Source: Betaproteobacteria bacterium MOLA814
GTDB lineage: Bacteria; Pseudomonadota; Gammaproteobacteria; Burkholderiales; Burkholderiaceae_C
Length of the DNA: 64,000 nucleotides
Reading direction: 5' to 3'
Assembly: GCA_000496475.1 (NCBI GenBank)
Contig: AYMW01000002.1
Location: forward strand, 434,001-498,000
Below, piece by piece: positions 28,244 to 41,831 of the stretch. Both the position numbers and the translations under genes were made by a program. Position 1 is the stretch's first letter, and the number at the start of each line of letters is the position of its first letter. The notes under the pieces are model-generated. The model did no database searches, was not told the DNA's origin, and saw only the letters and a list, made by a program, of their open reading frames with translations.

Positions 28244-29227
28244 ATGAACACACTAAAAACCGCCCAACTGGCCGCACTGGCCATGTGCGCATCCTTAACC
28301 CTGCCCGTCGCGGCTCAAACCATTGCCATGGAAACCGCAGGCGCCGGCAGTGTATTGGGCCTGATGCCCCAGGGTATGGCGCCAGATTGGTCTAAGGCCG
28401 GCGTGTCGCTTCAACTGGCAACGGGTCAAACCTTGACCAAGTCTTTGCTTAAAATGAGCAAAGGCTCGCTAGACGCAGCCGTTGTGCCTCCTACAGCCTT
28501 CGCCGCCCTGAAAAAAGGCGTAGGCCCTTACAGCTCCTTGGGCGACAAGGGCAAGGCACTGGCTGGCAACGTCCGCTCGCTGTTTAGCTTTGGCTCTAGC
28601 ACTTACCACATGGTCGTATGGGCGGACTCAGGCTCAGCCGAGTGGAACCAAATTAAAGGCAAACGCGTCTTTATTGGACCGCCAGCAGGTGCAGCGAATT
28701 CTATGATTCGCTCTATCGTCAAAGCAGGCTCAGGCTACGAAGACGGCAAGGACTACACAGGTATCAAAGCCCCTTGGAATGCTGCCATGCAGAGCTTTAA
28801 AGATGGCCAGTTCGACATGTTTGTCAGCACATTGCCGGTGGGCTCGCAGGCATTGGTAGAGCTGGGCATGGCCAAGCCTTTCAGGTTGTTAAGCGTACCC
28901 GCACAAGCTGAACCGAGCCTGGGTTTTACCCGCACGGTCATCCCTGCGAACACCTACCCCGATCAAGTCAACAAAGACCAAGACATCACAACGTGGGTCA
29001 GCATCATGACCATGATGGTGAAAAAAGACCTCAGCAACGAGATCGCCTACAAGCTCACCAAAACGTATTTTGAGTCACTTGATGCTGTCAAAAAAGGCAA
29101 CAGCATGCTGGCAATTTTGCGGGCCGAAGACCGCTTTGCCAGTCTGGTTGCGCCACTTCACCCAGGCGCTGTGCAGTACTACAAGGAAGCAGGCGTTGAC
29201 ATCCCTGCGCGCTTGCTAGCCAACTAA
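28244..29227 (+). CDS. TAXI-family TRAP transporter solute-binding protein
   Basis: Periplasmic substrate-binding component of a TRAP-type secondary transporter, TAXI subfamily, 327 residues. A signal peptide covers about residues 1-25 (cleavage after PVAAQ region). The mature chain has METAGAGSVLGLMPQGM (binding loop), GQTLTKSLLKMSKGSLDAAVVPPTAF, KGKRVFIGPPAGAANSMIRSI and WNAAMQSFKDGQFDMFVSTLP, typical of the family. TAXI proteins bind glutamate or other carboxylates or are orphan; here the adjacent sulfatase hints at a sulfated organic acid, as an inference. GGAG at 28231-28234 precedes ATG 28244. Confidence 0.92.
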   Translation: MNTLKTAQLAALAMCASLTLPVAAQTIAMETAGAGSVLGLMPQGMAPDWSKAGVSLQLATGQTLTKSLLKMSKGSLDAAVVPPTAFAALKKGVGPYSSLGDKGKALAGNVRSLFSFGSSTYHMVVWADSGSAEWNQIKGKRVFIGPPAGAANSMIRSIVKAGSGYEDGKDYTGIKAPWNAAMQSFKDGQFDMFVSTLPVGSQALVELGMAKPFRLLSVPAQAEPSLGFTRTVIPANTYPDQVNKDQDITTWVSIMTMMVKKDLSNEIAYKLTKTYFESLDAVKKGNSMLAILRAEDRFASLVAPLHPGAVQYYKEAGVDIPARLLAN

Positions 29228-29348
29228 GCAACACCTACGCGTTCGCCCTGAGCCGCCATGTCGGTGCAAACGCCGCTCGCCTGCCTAGGTCTCACAAGCT
29301 TTGGGCACGTCGCCTGTTTACGAGGCCGCATTTAACAGCACCTGCTTT

Positions 29349-31292
29349 ATGAACAGTTCACCGAGACAGTCACCTACGGCCACGGTGACGCAACAAGCCA
29401 TCACCGTCTTAGGGTTGTTCGCCGCGTTGTACGGCATGGCCAATGTCATGCCTGCGATTGGCGACTTTCGCTTGGGGCCTTTTCCCATGGAGATGTTTCG
29501 CGCCAGCTTCTTCGCCTTGTGCGCGGTGCTGGTGGGCTTGACCATGGTGGACGACCCCATGGGCAACACCAAGCCGTGGGTCAAGATGGCGTCGGTAGCA
29601 GCCGTTGTGGCCATCCTGTACAGCTGCTGGAGCTTTTACCAAGTCAGTGTCAAACTCGATGAAGATATGTTTTTGTTTGGTCTACGCGAGGCTGGCATTG
29701 CCATGTCGGTGGCAGCAGCTTCGCTGTTTTTTTGCTGGCGCTTATGGGGCGGTCCGGTTGCATTGCTGGGCATCGCGGGTATAGCCTACCTGCTAACTGG
29801 CGAGTATTGGCCTGGGGCTATGCGCTTGGTAACAGGCGACATACACGAACTGCTGGCACAAAACCTGTGGTACAGCCTAGACACTGGCATTTTGGGAGCC
29901 ACGTTTTCCATTGTTCTTTCGACTGTTCTGCCATTCATTGTTCTGGGCGCCTTGCTGGAAGGCGTGGGGGCTGGCGAGTCTATGATTCGCATTGCTTTTT
30001 CAATGATGCGCAAAACGGCTGGCGGGCCGGCACATGCTGCCGTTTTAGCCTCTGGGCTGTTTGGATCGGTCTCCGGCAGCGCGGTGGCCAATGTGGTTGG
30101 CACCGGCGTGATCACTATTCCCATGATTAAACGCAGGGGTTTTTCAAATAAATTCGCTGGCGCCGTTGAAGCAGCGGCGTCAACCGGTGGGCAAATCATG
30201 CCGCCCATCATGGGCGCGGCGGCCTTGGTCATGGCGGATTATGTGGGTGTGTCTTACTTGACCGTCGTGGTGGCCGTGCTGGTACCCGCCATAGCGTTTT
30301 ACGCCAGCCTATTTTTGATGATTATTTTCGAAGCTCGACGCGAAGGCATCACGCCACAAGACTCCGATGCAGAGCTGGCCAAGCCAAGCCGTCAAGATGT
30401 CCTCAACTTGGTACTTGTGTTTGGGCCGTTGGGGCTGATTGTGCTCATGCTCATTGACGGCTGGTCGCCTGCAGGGGCTTCCATGGCCGCTATTGCCATG
30501 CTCTTTCCAATGTCGCTCATCAACCCGCGCATTCGTCACCAACCGGGCTTGCTGCTAAAAGCGTTGAGCAACGGCGGCAAAACCTTTGCGCAGTTGCTCA
30601 CCGCCATCGCAGCTATTTCCATTGTCATCTCTGTGTTGTCGGCAACCGGCATGCCAGTGAAGTTTGGTGTGTTGATGTCCACATTGCTAGACCAGTCACT
30701 CTTTATTGCGCTGCTGGTTGTGGCGGGTGGTTGTATTTTGTTGGGCATGGGCATGCCCACACTGCCCGCCTACGTCACTGTTGCGGCCATCGCATTGCCC
30801 TCTATGGAGCAGCTGGGACTGGCACCATTGAATGCGCACATGTTCGTATTCATGATTGCGGTGGCCTCCACCATCACACCGCCCGTAGCCATCGCAGCCT
30901 ACGCAGCCGCTTCTATTGCTCAGTCGCGCCCGATTGAGACCGCTGTGAGTGCCTCACGCATTGGCGTGATGGTTTTCATTATCCCGTTTGCGTTTGCCTA
31001 CAACCCACTTCTGTTGACGGTCGCGCAAGCAGGTGGACAGTTCACATGGCCGTCTTATATCTATTTGATATTCAAGCTGGTGTTGGCCATGTACTTGGTC
31101 GCGACGGCCTTGTCGCGCTGGGAGCTGCACCCACTGGGTTACCTGTCTATTGCATTGCGCTTGGTGGCAGCCGTGTTGCTGCTAGTGCCTCTCGCTGTGT
31201 ACGACTATGGCGGCTTTGCACTGGGCGCTGCGCTGTTGATGGCGCACCGGTTCTCACCACAGCCAACCAAACAGAACATACAACACACATGA
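29349..31292 (+). CDS. Fused TRAP transporter permease (small plus large subunit)
   Basis: Integral membrane permease of about 647 residues that combines the DctQ-like four-helix and DctM-like twelve-helix subunits, the form normally paired with TAXI binding proteins. Signatures of the DctM part are visible: GPAHAAVLASGLFGSVSGSAVANVVGTG, TGGQIMPPIMGAAALVMADY, GGCILLGMGMPTLPAYV and ASTITPPVAIAAYAAASIA. Transport is driven by sodium or proton gradient. ATG 29349 is the likely start; the frame is open to 29301. The stop overlaps the sulfatase start by four bases (ATGA). Confidence 0.92.
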   Translation: MNSSPRQSPTATVTQQAITVLGLFAALYGMANVMPAIGDFRLGPFPMEMFRASFFALCAVLVGLTMVDDPMGNTKPWVKMASVAAVVAILYSCWSFYQVSVKLDEDMFLFGLREAGIAMSVAAASLFFCWRLWGGPVALLGIAGIAYLLTGEYWPGAMRLVTGDIHELLAQNLWYSLDTGILGATFSIVLSTVLPFIVLGALLEGVGAGESMIRIAFSMMRKTAGGPAHAAVLASGLFGSVSGSAVANVVGTGVITIPMIKRRGFSNKFAGAVEAAASTGGQIMPPIMGAAALVMADYVGVSYLTVVVAVLVPAIAFYASLFLMIIFEARREGITPQDSDAELAKPSRQDVLNLVLVFGPLGLIVLMLIDGWSPAGASMAAIAMLFPMSLINPRIRHQPGLLLKALSNGGKTFAQLLTAIAAISIVISVLSATGMPVKFGVLMSTLLDQSLFIALLVVAGGCILLGMGMPTLPAYVTVAAIALPSMEQLGLAPLNAHMFVFMIAVASTITPPVAIAAYAAASIAQSRPIETAVSASRIGVMVFIIPFAFAYNPLLLTVAQAGGQFTWPSYIYLIFKLVLAMYLVATALSRWELHPLGYLSIALRLVAAVLLLVPLAVYDYGGFALGAALLMAHRFSPQPTKQNIQHT

Positions 31293-32608
31293 CACACACC
31301 AATAAAACCAACTTTATATTTATTGTGGCCGACGACTTGGGCTATGCAGACTTAGGCTGTTATGGCTCACGGGCCAACACCTCGCCCAGCCTAGACCAGT
31401 TGGCCAGCGCTGGTGTGCGCTTCACCAACGGCTATGCCAACTCCCCCGTGTGTTCGCCCACGCGCTTTGCACTGATGACCGCGTGTTACCAATATTGGGT
31501 GCGCGGTGCCAGCGAGGAGCCCATGGCAGGAAATGCACACGGCAGCCAAGAACTGGGTTTGTTTCCGCACCTCGCCACACTGCCAGGCATGCTTAAAGAT
31601 GCGGGCTACCACACGGCACTCATTGGCAAATGGCACTTGGGTTTTAGGCCGCACTTCGGCCCTGAGAAAAGCGGCTACATGCACCACTTTGGCCCTATGT
31701 CTGGTGGTGTGAGCTACTACAGCCACAACGCGCGAGGCGAGTCGTCTGACTTAGAGCTGGATGGCCAGCCCTACGATGAGCCAGGCTACCTCACAGATTT
31801 GTTGTCTAACCGCGCGGTTGACTACGTGCACCAGCGTGCCAAGGAGACCCAACCGTTCTTCTTGAGCCTGCACTACACAGCACCGCACTGGCCATGGGAG
31901 ACGCGCGCACAAGGCGGCATAGACCCAGAGATAGCAAACGATATTTCACATCTAGACGGTGGCAATGTTGAAACCTACCAAACCATGATTCGGGAAATGG
32001 ACGAGGGCATTGGTTGGGTTGTGCAAGCACTCAAAGACACCAACCAGTTTGACAACACACTGATCATCTTTACCAGCGACAACGGCGGCGAACGCTTCTC
32101 TGACAACTGGCCGTTGGTGGGCGGAAAGATGGATTTAACAGAGGGTGGCATCCGTGTACCTTACATTGCACACTGGCCTGAGGGCCTCAAACAATCAGCC
32201 GGTCAAACCAGCACACAGCATTGCTTGACCATGGACTGGAGCGCCACCATTTTAGACATAGCGGGTGTGCAAGCCGCTGCACATCAGCCGCTAGACGGTC
32301 AGTCACTGCTGGGCAACTTGCACATACCTGCCCATACGGTCGAGCGGCCAATGTTTTGGCGCATGAAACACCGAGACCAACGCGCGTACCGATTGGGTTC
32401 GTGGAAATACCTCAAAGTAGACACCTACGAGTACCTGTTTGACATAGATACAGACGCCAGAGAGCGCGCCAACCAAGCCAAACGTCAGCCGCAGCGCCTG
32501 CGTGCCATGCGTGCAGCCTACGAGGCTTGGAATGCCCAGATACCCGCAGTGCCAGATGATGCGCGTATTGGACTGGTCTTTTCTGTAGCGGATATGCCGT
32601 CGCGTTAG
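31289..32608 (+). CDS. Type I (formylglycine) sulfatase, cytoplasmic
   Basis: A 439-residue arylsulfatase-type hydrolase that would remove sulfate from an organic sulfate ester. The metal pair is in IFIVADDLGYADLG (Asp15, Asp16), the residue converted to formylglycine is Cys55 in CSPTR (55-59), and the other sulfatase signature is TALIGKWHLGF. FTSDNGGE carries further metal ligands. There is no signal peptide, so it acts in the cytoplasm, after import by the transporter whose permease gene it overlaps by four bases. A formylglycine-generating or anSME maturase gene is not in the window. Confidence 0.92.
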   Translation: MTHTNKTNFIFIVADDLGYADLGCYGSRANTSPSLDQLASAGVRFTNGYANSPVCSPTRFALMTACYQYWVRGASEEPMAGNAHGSQELGLFPHLATLPGMLKDAGYHTALIGKWHLGFRPHFGPEKSGYMHHFGPMSGGVSYYSHNARGESSDLELDGQPYDEPGYLTDLLSNRAVDYVHQRAKETQPFFLSLHYTAPHWPWETRAQGGIDPEIANDISHLDGGNVETYQTMIREMDEGIGWVVQALKDTNQFDNTLIIFTSDNGGERFSDNWPLVGGKMDLTEGGIRVPYIAHWPEGLKQSAGQTSTQHCLTMDWSATILDIAGVQAAAHQPLDGQSLLGNLHIPAHTVERPMFWRMKHRDQRAYRLGSWKYLKVDTYEYLFDIDTDARERANQAKRQPQRLRAMRAAYEAWNAQIPAVPDDARIGLVFSVADMPSR

Positions 32609-32639
32609 CGCGAAGCTGTGGCTACCACCTGTAACAATT

Positions 32640-33806
32640 TCACGGCTTAGGCACGTGCAGCCCCATGCTGCGCGCAATCACTTCTTTCATGATTTCATTG
32701 GTGCCGCCGTAGATGCGTTGAACGCGGGCGTCGGCGTACGCACGGGTAATGGGGTACTCCCACATGTAGCCGTAGCCACCAAACAGTTGCACGCACTCGT
32801 CCATGACTTGGCACTGCAGATCTGAGCACCACGACTTGGCCATGCTGGCAGTGGCCGTGTCGAGCTCATCCACACACACCAACTCACAGCACTTGTCGAC
32901 AAAAACGCGTGCCGCTTGCACCTTGGTTTGCAGGTCGGCCAGCACGTAGCGGGTGTTTTGAAAGCTGCCAACAGCTTGGCCAAACACCATGCGCTCTTTG
33001 ACATAGGCCACGGTCCAGTCAATGGCTGCTTGCGAGGCAGCCACCGCCGAAATTGCAATTTGCAAACGCTCCCAAGGCAACTGCTCCATCAGGCAAATAA
33101 AGCCACGGTTTTTCTGGGCATCACCCCCAAGCAACTGCTCTGGGCCAACATGCACATCTTTAAAAAACAACTCGGACGTGTCTTGGGCTTTCATGCCCAA
33201 CTTCTTCAGACGTTGGCCTTTTTCAAAGCCAGGTGTGCCGGCTTCCACCAAAAACAAGGAGGTCCCTTTGGCCCCAGCCGATGGGTTGGTTTTGGCCACC
33301 ACAATCACCAAGTCGGCATGCCAGCCGTTGGTGATAAAGGTTTTGCTGCCATTGATCACGTAGCCGCCGTCTTGGGCGGTTGCCGTGGTTTTGATACCTT
33401 GCAAGTCACTGCCTGCGGCAGGCTCACTCATGGCGATGGCACCTACCAACTCACCACTGGCCAGCTTGGGCAAATAGCGTAGCTGCTGCTCAGGTGTGCC
33501 GTAATGCAGCAAGTAAGGCGCCACAATCTCGTTGTGCAAACCAAAGCCCACGCCTGAAAAGCCGCCCTCGGACAGCACTTCAAACTGGACCACCGAATAC
33601 AACTTGTCGGCATCGCTGCCACCAAACGCCTCTGGCATGCTCATGCACAAATAGCCGTTGGCACCGGCTTTGCGCCATAGGTCTCGGTCCACAAAACCTT
33701 GCTCTTCCCACTGGGCATGACATGGCGCAATTTCTTTGGCAGTGAACTTGGCAAAGGCATCTTTAAAGGCCAAGTGGTCGTCGTTGAACAGGCTACGTTT
33801 GATCAC
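32640..33806 (-). CDS. Acyl-CoA dehydrogenase
   Basis: A 388-residue flavin enzyme that introduces the trans-2 double bond into acyl-CoA. It shows the N-terminal helical domain (FKDAFAKFTAKEIAPCHAQWEEQGF), FAD loop AMSEPAAGSDLQGIKT, YVINGSKTFITNG, and the C-terminal block GGYGYMWEYPITRAYADARVQRIYGGTNEIM, with the catalytic glutamate in GGTNEIM. GTG 33806 is preceded by AAGGAA eight bases upstream; a longer open frame reaching 34403 overlaps the divergent thiolase gene and is not coding. It pairs with the thiolase and FadJ-like genes for beta-oxidation. Confidence 0.93.
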   Translation of the reverse strand: MIKRSLFNDDHLAFKDAFAKFTAKEIAPCHAQWEEQGFVDRDLWRKAGANGYLCMSMPEAFGGSDADKLYSVVQFEVLSEGGFSGVGFGLHNEIVAPYLLHYGTPEQQLRYLPKLASGELVGAIAMSEPAAGSDLQGIKTTATAQDGGYVINGSKTFITNGWHADLVIVVAKTNPSAGAKGTSLFLVEAGTPGFEKGQRLKKLGMKAQDTSELFFKDVHVGPEQLLGGDAQKNRGFICLMEQLPWERLQIAISAVAASQAAIDWTVAYVKERMVFGQAVGSFQNTRYVLADLQTKVQAARVFVDKCCELVCVDELDTATASMAKSWCSDLQCQVMDECVQLFGGYGYMWEYPITRAYADARVQRIYGGTNEIMKEVIARSMGLHVPKP

Positions 33807-33933
33807 GGTGAATTTCCTTGTGTGTTTGAACTCTTTTATACCTAAATGACTCAATACCGCCGTCAACTTGGTGACCCAACACGGCCCCCATTTCGAGGTT
33901 AAATAAGCTTTAAAAGCTACCAATGAGGGCCAT

Positions 33934-35139
33934 ATGACAGACGCATTCGTATTCGACGCCATCCGCACACCCCGTGGCAAGGGAAAAAAAGACGGCAGCT
34001 TGCATGAGGTCAAGCCTGTGGACTTGCTGGCTGGCCTGCTGCGGGTTTTGCAGCAGCGCCATGACTTAGACACCGCCTGTGTTGACGATGTGGTGATGGG
34101 CGTGGTCTCGCCAATTGGCGAACAAGGCTCGGTACTGCCAAAAGTAGCTGCGCTCAAAGCCGGCTGGGACTTCACGGCCAGCGGCATCCAGGTCAACCGC
34201 TTTTGTGCTTCGGGCTTGGAGGCCGTTAACTTGGCCGCGCAAAAGGTAGCCAGCGGCTGGGAAGACTTGGTCGTTGCCGGCGGTGTGGAGAGCATGAGCC
34301 GCGTGCCCATTGGGGCAGATGGGGGAGCGTGGTCACAAGACCCCATGACCAATATAGCGACTGCATTTGTTCCGCAAGGCATTGGCGCAGACCTGATCGC
34401 CACGCTAGAAGGTTTCAGCCGCCACGACGTCGACTCATTTGCGCTTGAAAGTCAACGCCGTGCACACGCAGCCAGCACCGCGGGTTACTTTGACGGTGCG
34501 CTGGTACCGGTCATGGATGATGTGGGTCAAGTGATATTGGCCCATGACGAGTTCATCAAACCGCATACCACGCTAGAGGGTTTGGGCAAACTCAAGGCCG
34601 CATTTGCGCAGCTAGGCGCTATGGGGTTTGACGCAGTTGCACAGCAACGCTATCCGCATGTGGCACGTATCAACCACGTCCACCACGCAGGCAACTCATC
34701 GGGCATTGTGGACGGCGCAGCAGCGCTGCTCATTGGCAATGCCCAAGCGGGTACAACCCACGGACTGACCCCACGTGCGCGCATTGTGTCAGTGGGTTTG
34801 TCGGGCGCAGACCCCAGCATCATGCTCACCGGCCCCATGCCTGCGGCGCGCAAAGCACTGGCCAAGGCAGGTCTACGGATTGAAGACATGGACTTGTTTG
34901 AGGTGAACGAAGCCTTTGCCGTGGTGCCTATGCGTTTTATGAAAGAGATGCACGTCCCTCACGACCGTGTCAACGTCAACGGCGGGGCGATTGCCATGGG
35001 CCACCCTTTAGGTGCCACTGGCGCCATGATCTTGGGCACACTGATTGACGAGCTGCACCGACGCCAACTGCGCTACGGCTTGGCCACCTTGTGTGTGGGT
35101 GGTGGCATGGGCATCGCTACGATTGTTGAACGCTGCTAA
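33934..35139 (+). CDS. Acetyl-CoA C-acyltransferase (thiolase)
   Basis: A 401-residue thiolase for the last step of beta-oxidation (or acetoacetyl-CoA formation in reverse). Acyl-accepting Cys91 lies in [11 protein letters not shown], the catalytic His in [13 protein letters not shown] and the second Cys in [10 protein letters not shown]. The start [16 protein letters not shown] is canonical. It is divergent from the acyl-CoA dehydrogenase gene (127 bases) and 66 bases upstream of the FadJ-like gene. Confidence 0.93.
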   Translation: MTDAFVFDAIRTPRGKGKKDGSLHEVKPVDLLAGLLRVLQQRHDLDTACVDDVVMGVVSPIGEQGSVLPKVAALKAGWDFTASGIQVNRFCASGLEAVNLAAQKVASGWEDLVVAGGVESMSRVPIGADGGAWSQDPMTNIATAFVPQGIGADLIATLEGFSRHDVDSFALESQRRAHAASTAGYFDGALVPVMDDVGQVILAHDEFIKPHTTLEGLGKLKAAFAQLGAMGFDAVAQQRYPHVARINHVHHAGNSSGIVDGAAALLIGNAQAGTTHGLTPRARIVSVGLSGADPSIMLTGPMPAARKALAKAGLRIEDMDLFEVNEAFAVVPMRFMKEMHVPHDRVNVNGGAIAMGHPLGATGAMILGTLIDELHRRQLRYGLATLCVGGGMGIATIVERC

Positions 35140-35205
35140 GGCCTGGTTATCACGACCGCCCACACAACCAGCGCAGCAAGCCATACAACAACCACGGATG
35201 ACACC

Positions 35206-37371
35206 ATGACCACACACATTCAACTAGCCGTTGAGCAGCGCATCGCACACATTGTGTTCGACCAGCCCAACTCACCCGTCAACACCATGTGCCAAGCCTG
35301 GCAACACGACTTGCACAGTGTTGCCGGGCAAGTTAAGGCCAAACACGGCGCAGGTGAACTAGACGGGGTCATATTGCGCTCCACCAAAACCACTTTTTTT
35401 GCCGGTGCCGACTTGCGCGCCACCATGGCACTCACATCCGCTGATGCACCCCGCGTGTTTGAAGAAACGCAGCGCATTAAACACAGCTTCAGAACCATAG
35501 AAACCTTGGGCATACCGGTTGTGAGCTGCATCAATGGCGCGGCTTTGGGTGGTGGCTGGGAAGTGGCACTGATAGGCCACCACCGCATCGCCATCAACAA
35601 CCCCAAGACCCTGCTTGGCTTGCCCGAGGTCTCATTGGGTTTGTTCCCAGGTGCCAGCGGCGCCACCAAAATGTCGCGCTTATTGGGCCTACTCAAAGCA
35701 CAGCCCTATGTGGTTGAAGGCCAGCTATTTGACCCCAGCCAAGGCTTTGCAATAGGACTGATTCATGCCCTGGTTGAACCCAGCGACCAAGCCGATGCCG
35801 ACATGCACGCCGCGGCTCTGACTTGGATCGCCGCCAATCCCAGCGCCAAGCACCCATTTGACGAGATACACTACCGCATGCCTGGCGGCACCGCTGCCAC
35901 ACCGGCCATTGCAAACGCGCTCAGCGTTGCGCCCGCCATGCTGCACAAGCGCACGCGTGGGTTGTTACCAGCACCGGCCTATGCCTTGGCCTCGATGGTC
36001 GAGGGCAGCTTGGTAGACGTAGACACTGCACTGCGCATTGAGAGCCGCTACCTGGCCAAACTCATCACCTCGCCAGTGGCGCGCAACATGATCAACACCT
36101 TCTTTTTTGACATGAACGCCATCAAAAGCGCCCGAAGCCGCCCGAGCGGTATTGGTAAGAAGAAACTGGCCAAAGTGGGTATTGTTGGCGCGGGCATGAT
36201 GGGTGCAGGCATAGCCTACGCGCAAGCCAACAAAGGAATTGCCACCATCTTGATAGACACCAGTCAAGACAAAGCCGACCAAGGCCGCGCGCACACGGAC
36301 ACCTTGTTGCAGGCGCACGTTGCCAAGGGTGTCTTAGGCGCGGACGCGGCGCAGGCCACGCTCAGCCTGGTCACGGCCACGACTGACATGGCTGCGCTGG
36401 CGGGGTGCGAGTTGGTTATTGAAGCGGTGTTTGAAAACCGCGCGCTGAAAGCCAACATCACGCGAGCGGCAGAACCTCATTTGACCGCTGGTGGCGTGAT
36501 GGCAACCAACACCTCTACCCTGCCTATTTCAGGTTTGGCTCAGGCCTCCAAGGACGCAACGCAGTTTGTTGGCATTCACTTTTTCAGCCCTGTGCACAAA
36601 ATGAAATTGGTGGAAATCATCAAAGGCCAACACACCAGCGACCAAGCCATCGCCCTGGCGTTTGACTATGTGCAGCAACTGGGCAAGTTGCCCATTGTGG
36701 TGAACGATTCACGTGGTTTTTTTACCAGCCGCACATTTGCCACCTACGTCATGGAGGGCGCAGCCATGCTGGGCGAAGGCGTGGCACCTGCGTTGCTAGA
36801 AAACGCTGCGATGCAGTGCGGCATGCCCGTTGGGCCGTTGGCTGTATTGGACGAAACCGCACTCAGCCTAAGTGTGGCCGTGCTGGACCAAACCCGTGCT
36901 GACTGTACCGCCAACGGCCAGACCTACGAGGCCAACGCCGGCGAGTTGTTGGTCGAGCGCATGGTGAAAGAGCTCAAACGCTCGGGACGTGCAGCAGGCG
37001 CTGGTTTTTACGACTACCCCACAGATGCACCTAAAACACTGTGGCCAGAACTAGAGGCACTGTTTGCCAAGCCCAATGTCGTGCAACCCAGTGTCCAAGC
37101 CATTCAAGACCGCCTGCTGTTCAGGCAAGCCGTTGAGACAGCACGCTGTCTGCATGAGGGCGTGTTGCAACACGTACACGACGCCAACATCGGCTCCATC
37201 ATGGGCATTGGCTTCCCCATATGGACGGGTGGCGCTGCGCAATTTATTTACAGCATGGGTGTACCTGTGTTTGCCGCGCGCTGCGGCGAATTGGCGCACC
37301 TGTACGGCGCGGGCTTTGCCATTGATGACGCTGTTGTCGCCACTCTTGCATCTCACACGCCCACCTATTGA
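35206..37371 (+). CDS. Bifunctional enoyl-CoA hydratase/3-hydroxyacyl-CoA dehydrogenase, FadJ/FadB-like
   Basis: A 721-residue fusion for the middle two steps of beta-oxidation. Residues 1-300 form a crotonase domain (TTFFAGADLRATMAL, SCINGAALGGGWEVALIGHHRIA with the oxyanion-hole glycines). The dehydrogenase begins near 322 with VGIVGAGMMGAGIAYA and has FVGIHFFSPVHKMKLVEII with the catalytic histidine, ending with a second helical dimerisation domain. FadB/FadJ length is about 715-730. It lies between the thiolase and chromate transporter genes; the following gene overlaps it by four bases. Confidence 0.94.
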   Translation: MTTHIQLAVEQRIAHIVFDQPNSPVNTMCQAWQHDLHSVAGQVKAKHGAGELDGVILRSTKTTFFAGADLRATMALTSADAPRVFEETQRIKHSFRTIETLGIPVVSCINGAALGGGWEVALIGHHRIAINNPKTLLGLPEVSLGLFPGASGATKMSRLLGLLKAQPYVVEGQLFDPSQGFAIGLIHALVEPSDQADADMHAAALTWIAANPSAKHPFDEIHYRMPGGTAATPAIANALSVAPAMLHKRTRGLLPAPAYALASMVEGSLVDVDTALRIESRYLAKLITSPVARNMINTFFFDMNAIKSARSRPSGIGKKKLAKVGIVGAGMMGAGIAYAQANKGIATILIDTSQDKADQGRAHTDTLLQAHVAKGVLGADAAQATLSLVTATTDMAALAGCELVIEAVFENRALKANITRAAEPHLTAGGVMATNTSTLPISGLAQASKDATQFVGIHFFSPVHKMKLVEIIKGQHTSDQAIALAFDYVQQLGKLPIVVNDSRGFFTSRTFATYVMEGAAMLGEGVAPALLENAAMQCGMPVGPLAVLDETALSLSVAVLDQTRADCTANGQTYEANAGELLVERMVKELKRSGRAAGAGFYDYPTDAPKTLWPELEALFAKPNVVQPSVQAIQDRLLFRQAVETARCLHEGVLQHVHDANIGSIMGIGFPIWTGGAAQFIYSMGVPVFAARCGELAHLYGAGFAIDDAVVATLASHTPTY

Positions 37372-37996
37372 GCAACACAACACCCTCGACCAACGGCGAA
37401 GCCCTCAACCAACCAAGGTCTCACCATGACTTGTTTTGGACATTCAGCCGCTTGGCGCTACAAGGCTTTGGCGGTGTGGTGGCCATTGTTCAACGCGAAC
37501 TGGTTGATCGCAAACAGTGGTTGACGCCGCAAGCGTTTGTAGACGACTGGTCTGTCGCACAAGTTATGCCTGGACCCAACGTGGTGAACTTGTCCATGAT
37601 GTTGGGCGGGCGTTTTTTTGGCTGGACGGGTGCCTTAGTGGCGCTGGCAGGCATGCTGACATTTCCAACCATTGTGGTGTTGGTGCTGGCCGCGCTGGTT
37701 GCCAACGTGGCCGGTCACGACTTGGCCATTGGCGCCATGCGAGGCTTCAGCGCCGTCAGTGCTGGCTTGATTGCCGGAGCGGCCATACGCTTGTTGCCAG
37801 CCCTGAAAGGCCATATTTTGGGCTGGCGCATCTGCGCGCTGCTGGCCATCACCACCTTTGTCTGCATCGCTGTGCTGCGCCTGCCGCTGCTATGGGTGTT
37901 GGTGGTGGTGGGGGGCAGCAGTTTCGCGCTGGCTTGGTGGCGATTGTTGCGCCAAGCCACCGCACTCAACAAACCAGTACCAACAGAGGTTGACCC

Positions 37997-38000
<4 letters not shown>
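37368..38000 (+). CDS. Chromate transporter, N-terminal half type
   Basis: A 210-residue short-chain CHR protein, one half of a heteromeric chromate transporter. It has the FSRLALQGFGGVVAIVQRELVDRKQWLT start, DDWSVAQVMPGPNVVNLSMMLGGRFFGWTGAL (the PGPN motif) and several hydrophobic segments. It acts in the inner membrane. Its start overlaps the FadJ-like stop by four bases and its stop overlaps the second half gene by four (ATGA), showing tight translational coupling. Exact substrate is inferred from the family (chromate or sulfate-like anion). Confidence 0.88.
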
Positions 38001-41780
<3,780 letters not shown>

Positions 41781-41795
41781 TGTGTTACTCCCCCA

Positions 41796-41819
41796 ACTCA
41801 GCCAACAAACCGGCTGAGT
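41796..41819 (-). promoter_or_regulatory. Hairpin between smc and zipA
   Basis: ACTCAGCC at 41796-41803 pairs with GGCTGAGT at 41812-41819, an 8-bp perfect stem with an eight-base loop. It starts 12 bases after the smc stop and just before the zipA ribosome site. No T run follows, so it is more likely an RNA-processing or stability element than a terminator. Confidence 0.5.
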
Positions 41820-41831
41820 CTATAAATTTGT

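Noticed and set aside
33807-34403. Long upstream extension of the acyl-CoA dehydrogenase frame
   Set aside because: It overlaps the divergent thiolase gene, and the enzyme's normal N-terminus begins at GTG 33806 with a good ribosome site.
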